IMG/VR virus record: IMGVR_UViG_3300043429_001189
Location: 1-64,000 of that record
Strand: one strand, 5' to 3'
From: a virus
Length of the DNA stretch: 64,000 nucleotides
In this document: positions 63,801-64,000 of the stretch, in pieces
Numbering within the stretch: the stretch's first letter is position 1
Layout of the letters: every line of letters starts with the position of its first letter
Position numbers and translations under genes: made by a program
Notes under the pieces: generated by a model
What the model saw: only the letters and a program-made list of their open reading frames with translations
Databases searched by the model: none
Told to the model about the DNA's origin: nothing

Positions 63801-64000
63801 AAGAATTTATATTAAACGGTCCATAATTTTCAATTCTTGGAAATGTATATGTACTTTTTCCATTGGAATCAAAAATATTTTCCAATATGTAAATTTGGTC
63901 AACTGATATTAAGTCAGTAGATACACGTTCTAAACTATAATCTATTATGTAATCTGTCGACGGAGTAGGAAAATCATTATTATTAATTGAGTTGGGAATA
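57838..64000 (-). CDS. Giant virion structural protein, N-terminus beyond the window (at least 2053 residues)
   Basis: The frame is open through position 64000; a TTG at 63885 is only an internal Leu codon (preceding residues read VDQIYI), so the true start lies outside. Visible modules: SGTGIPENTFIFDIN near the N-terminal side; at least four GxGYxxxPxV-type repeats (PYTSIPNVTFPG, GLGYSTYPVANF, GTEYKFTPTLKV, GTGYISTPEVNV); a PKD-like domain in the middle (YVGKYTVELIVYNTD); and a second at the C-terminus (YPGIFGVELLIEDTNGN). A very large baseplate or tail-fibre component is likely. Confidence 0.7.
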   Translation of the reverse strand, partial: IPNSINNNDFPTPSTDYIIDYSLERVSTDLISVDQIYILENIFDSNGKSTYTFPRIENYGPFNINSFSANGSSAKIEIESFTFTGLVREYDANVVARIPAATIANLVVGMNISGTGIPENTFIFDINTSSQSITLTNPIPGTSLGEINFTAYFPHDLQAGSKIFIDGGALDGGPYVLTKVDTFNLYFDTSLTVGTTPGAGITYQVVPKFKAYVEGDDSFFLFDVNYNEDYPTITKSASLEFEFTQAASSDTIPSSPIGGPANNQLYQRTVYENIQKTPLTINIGHQSNVEGVFITIFRILDITFASNPGLLMYGVYRAETEAEDERLGILLSNIGRDVDLEQELILRDSDVDESNVDYILLNQKRREMLLQGDQIWPYVGSYKGLVNIINWFGYYDIRLKEYFLNVNSLDTEFGTYRQVPIAFQLKDKKQSGESLNLVPSKHYKKTSMFGLFYDLVKDSGNFDENGIPITTDAFEFTNEEALIKFFALKKYLKEKFLPLNSQITDITGEGVYYERYAINSWRNVDERRVLELTRPINFTCEDRAIIQDLRPYTSDAYLSPTLEKTLQSFMNRYDILDISITSPGGPYTSIPNVTFPGTSNQQATGYVKMKGYTGSYSLANPAGTDFIVGDIITLNGGTYESPLRLIVSGVTGLGVVTDVIIQEGSLQGSGYSSFPQAFGQSLVVSPVGTQYEVVNRSGFTAAPSDLGFEVEDVWFLNKGLGYSTYPVANFTPNLGTVTELNLKIYDGTPVGNINNGTRTPAWNDAPNIPVGAVASLSTEFPITWDEVPYTWYELGGSTNANVIVHVDPLPNGTGEVIAAEIINPGTEYKFTPTLKVVSQEGANATLSASLRKGQLNLLEYTVVSVGSTGGGTNNVFNVSPEIAPAGSFNVTSNRLVTGDNISNIVLTSNVTVGLGTSTITVENYDLTPASTTVQSGDKIFVHQGVEVTNAGTGYISTPEVNVNSGHTRSIFTWNDLGRGEFYQMQWKVVLSEPEKPTNQFNYDSGVQPIDLLIDHTVVLPYVGKYTVELIVYNTDNNFANLIKKNCIEVYMAESDFSYIAKFLNGCVNTWDSLKQLPNTQQNQTQQEIENNRYIDFNWDNSTGRWINPIFNNSIWESFDFRWDNLDISDISDINNYSFPYCEEFPIVEISPEDNLEGPVIGYQDSTTNPPAVNPTIIVQGQRLYPPIDPLYNPDDEWIFIRRDETVYQLNVLGSDYSNPEYTYIELFSEPPEAFKASPATWEVLREIGGTITLNGNKIYNEDTNPSGISVGKFIKAVQRNNSPIRKRIPINGKNTYSGQPSNIILNGEGNDLSLLKKGEIGKIYKVRDGEPLNGDLNWNPIISSSAWVIESVNSNIPEKRDHLGKIYIKKSAVTCNPLDEIRPGFTQIKLYAYLDNELKYTQDFRTTHVYLDTSNVGSIYDIWSESEIYVIDIAGINGGPIDELNSYLINLAAEGIENVYLEYEYQEFPTRIYYGENVGGAANIYFDFNMYPSSGDFNNAPSSEFDSTAIANHTNWYFDNGILYGDFSLQVTQIGNWKNGVGTILSVSDQENDLLKISSSFQVCQRNFDEDSAERKLGSNIITWQNYKDVIWQESCALSWNTLDFSNSYWCNFIINDLVQNSGLTFNEDDTYNFTGIVGGMSTAQIYAQALYELNNLTSQGLNKFYYYPISEQYVSPIFININTYSDPNSFFTSSAINVGDVIYGEPFEKVSTVLGITGTTVTLDKDIKKKATFIGDCIVGDYKIKNVAGLLENQIAPGDILTSDYLPLYPTAPATVTNIFVQQGVIREITLSSPFTGSGNSLSFYAEWNTGVISTQVLSGDIAANFKIIAQAKTPSVDCLGYLTGEGGLTFEAPDGNISSLSHSFPVGNYYSWLGFGENKVGSFLTGLNDFVINYRNIQTYLFEGLSPFGYKGWYPASDLPSTYSYISSPYFSNSSLAESDSQRLPYERSIGGALTWEETWANNKNGKFPIGVSILFTSDTSKISGKSKYLWKIKENEETLVETSDSKIMWTFTYPGIFGVELLIEDTNGNSATIKKNTFIEIDENFGSQTN

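Noticed and set aside
63885-63885. TTG at 63883-63885 as the start of the giant structural protein
   Set aside because: The frame remains open upstream to 64000 with protein-like sequence (ERVSTDLISVDQIYI), so the start lies outside the window.

Overview
The window is a compact, A+T-rich stretch of a tailed-phage genome. The best fit is a T4-superfamily myovirus with a Bacteroidetes/Flavobacteria-type host. T4-type replication and recombination proteins are recognisable (class I ribonucleotide reductase, family B polymerase, gp32, gp61, UvsY, UvsW). Clear Shine-Dalgarno sites are scarce, intergenic gaps are short and ATGA overlaps are common. Almost everything is on the minus strand; only a small heat-shock gene and a zinc-ribbon/SET pair are on the plus strand. 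No tRNA, CRISPR array or insertion sequence was seen. The host assignment is an inference from style, not proven.

Layout. (1) 1-5372: nucleotide metabolism and replication. The nrdA gene is broken: its N-terminal part ends in the N-half of a split intein and is followed by a PD-(D/E)XK homing-endonuclease-like gene running off the left edge. Then come nrdB, a DNA polymerase cut off after motif A, and a dUTPase. (2) 5373-6096: the only gap over 300 bases, then Hsp20 and a strong terminator. (3) 6115-22274: an accessory cluster of mostly small proteins. About thirteen unrelated ones begin with the same kind of leader, an aromatic-rich dozen residues usually ending in [IL]-x-E, resembling the T4 capsid-targeting sequence and the gp21 protease site. 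They include an AAA ATPase, nucleotidyltransferases, an intein-interrupted ligase-like enzyme and several unknowns; ferritin-like, esterase, lectin-like and holin-like genes lie among them. (4) 22303-28636: recombination and replication: UvsW, RecB-type exonuclease, UvsY, gp61 primase, gp32, RuvC-like resolvase. (5) 28629-52159: tail or baseplate genes, including proteins of 1205, 1906 and 2490 residues, plus a spanin-like pair. (6) 52221-56512: Fpg/Nei glycosylase, DnaQ-like exonuclease, zinc ribbon, SET protein, PhoH, HAD phosphatase and a GIY-YIG endonuclease inserted at the HAD 5' end. (7) 56514-64000: two more structural genes, the last running off the right edge.

Regulation. A motif reading GATATATA(A/G) or GAATATATAA on the coding strand lies about 5-60 bases upstream of many starts and may be this phage's equivalent of the T4 late promoter. 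In three places it sits in the loop of an inverted repeat next to a start codon, two of these before homing endonucleases. Read-through RNA would hide the start codon, whereas RNA begun in the loop would not, the arrangement known for T4 I-TevI, e, soc and gene 49.

The strongest leads are the leader-tagged cargo cluster, the promoter-in-loop hairpins, and the two inteins placed at enzyme active sites (RNR catalytic Cys; the Lys of a ligase KxDG motif).
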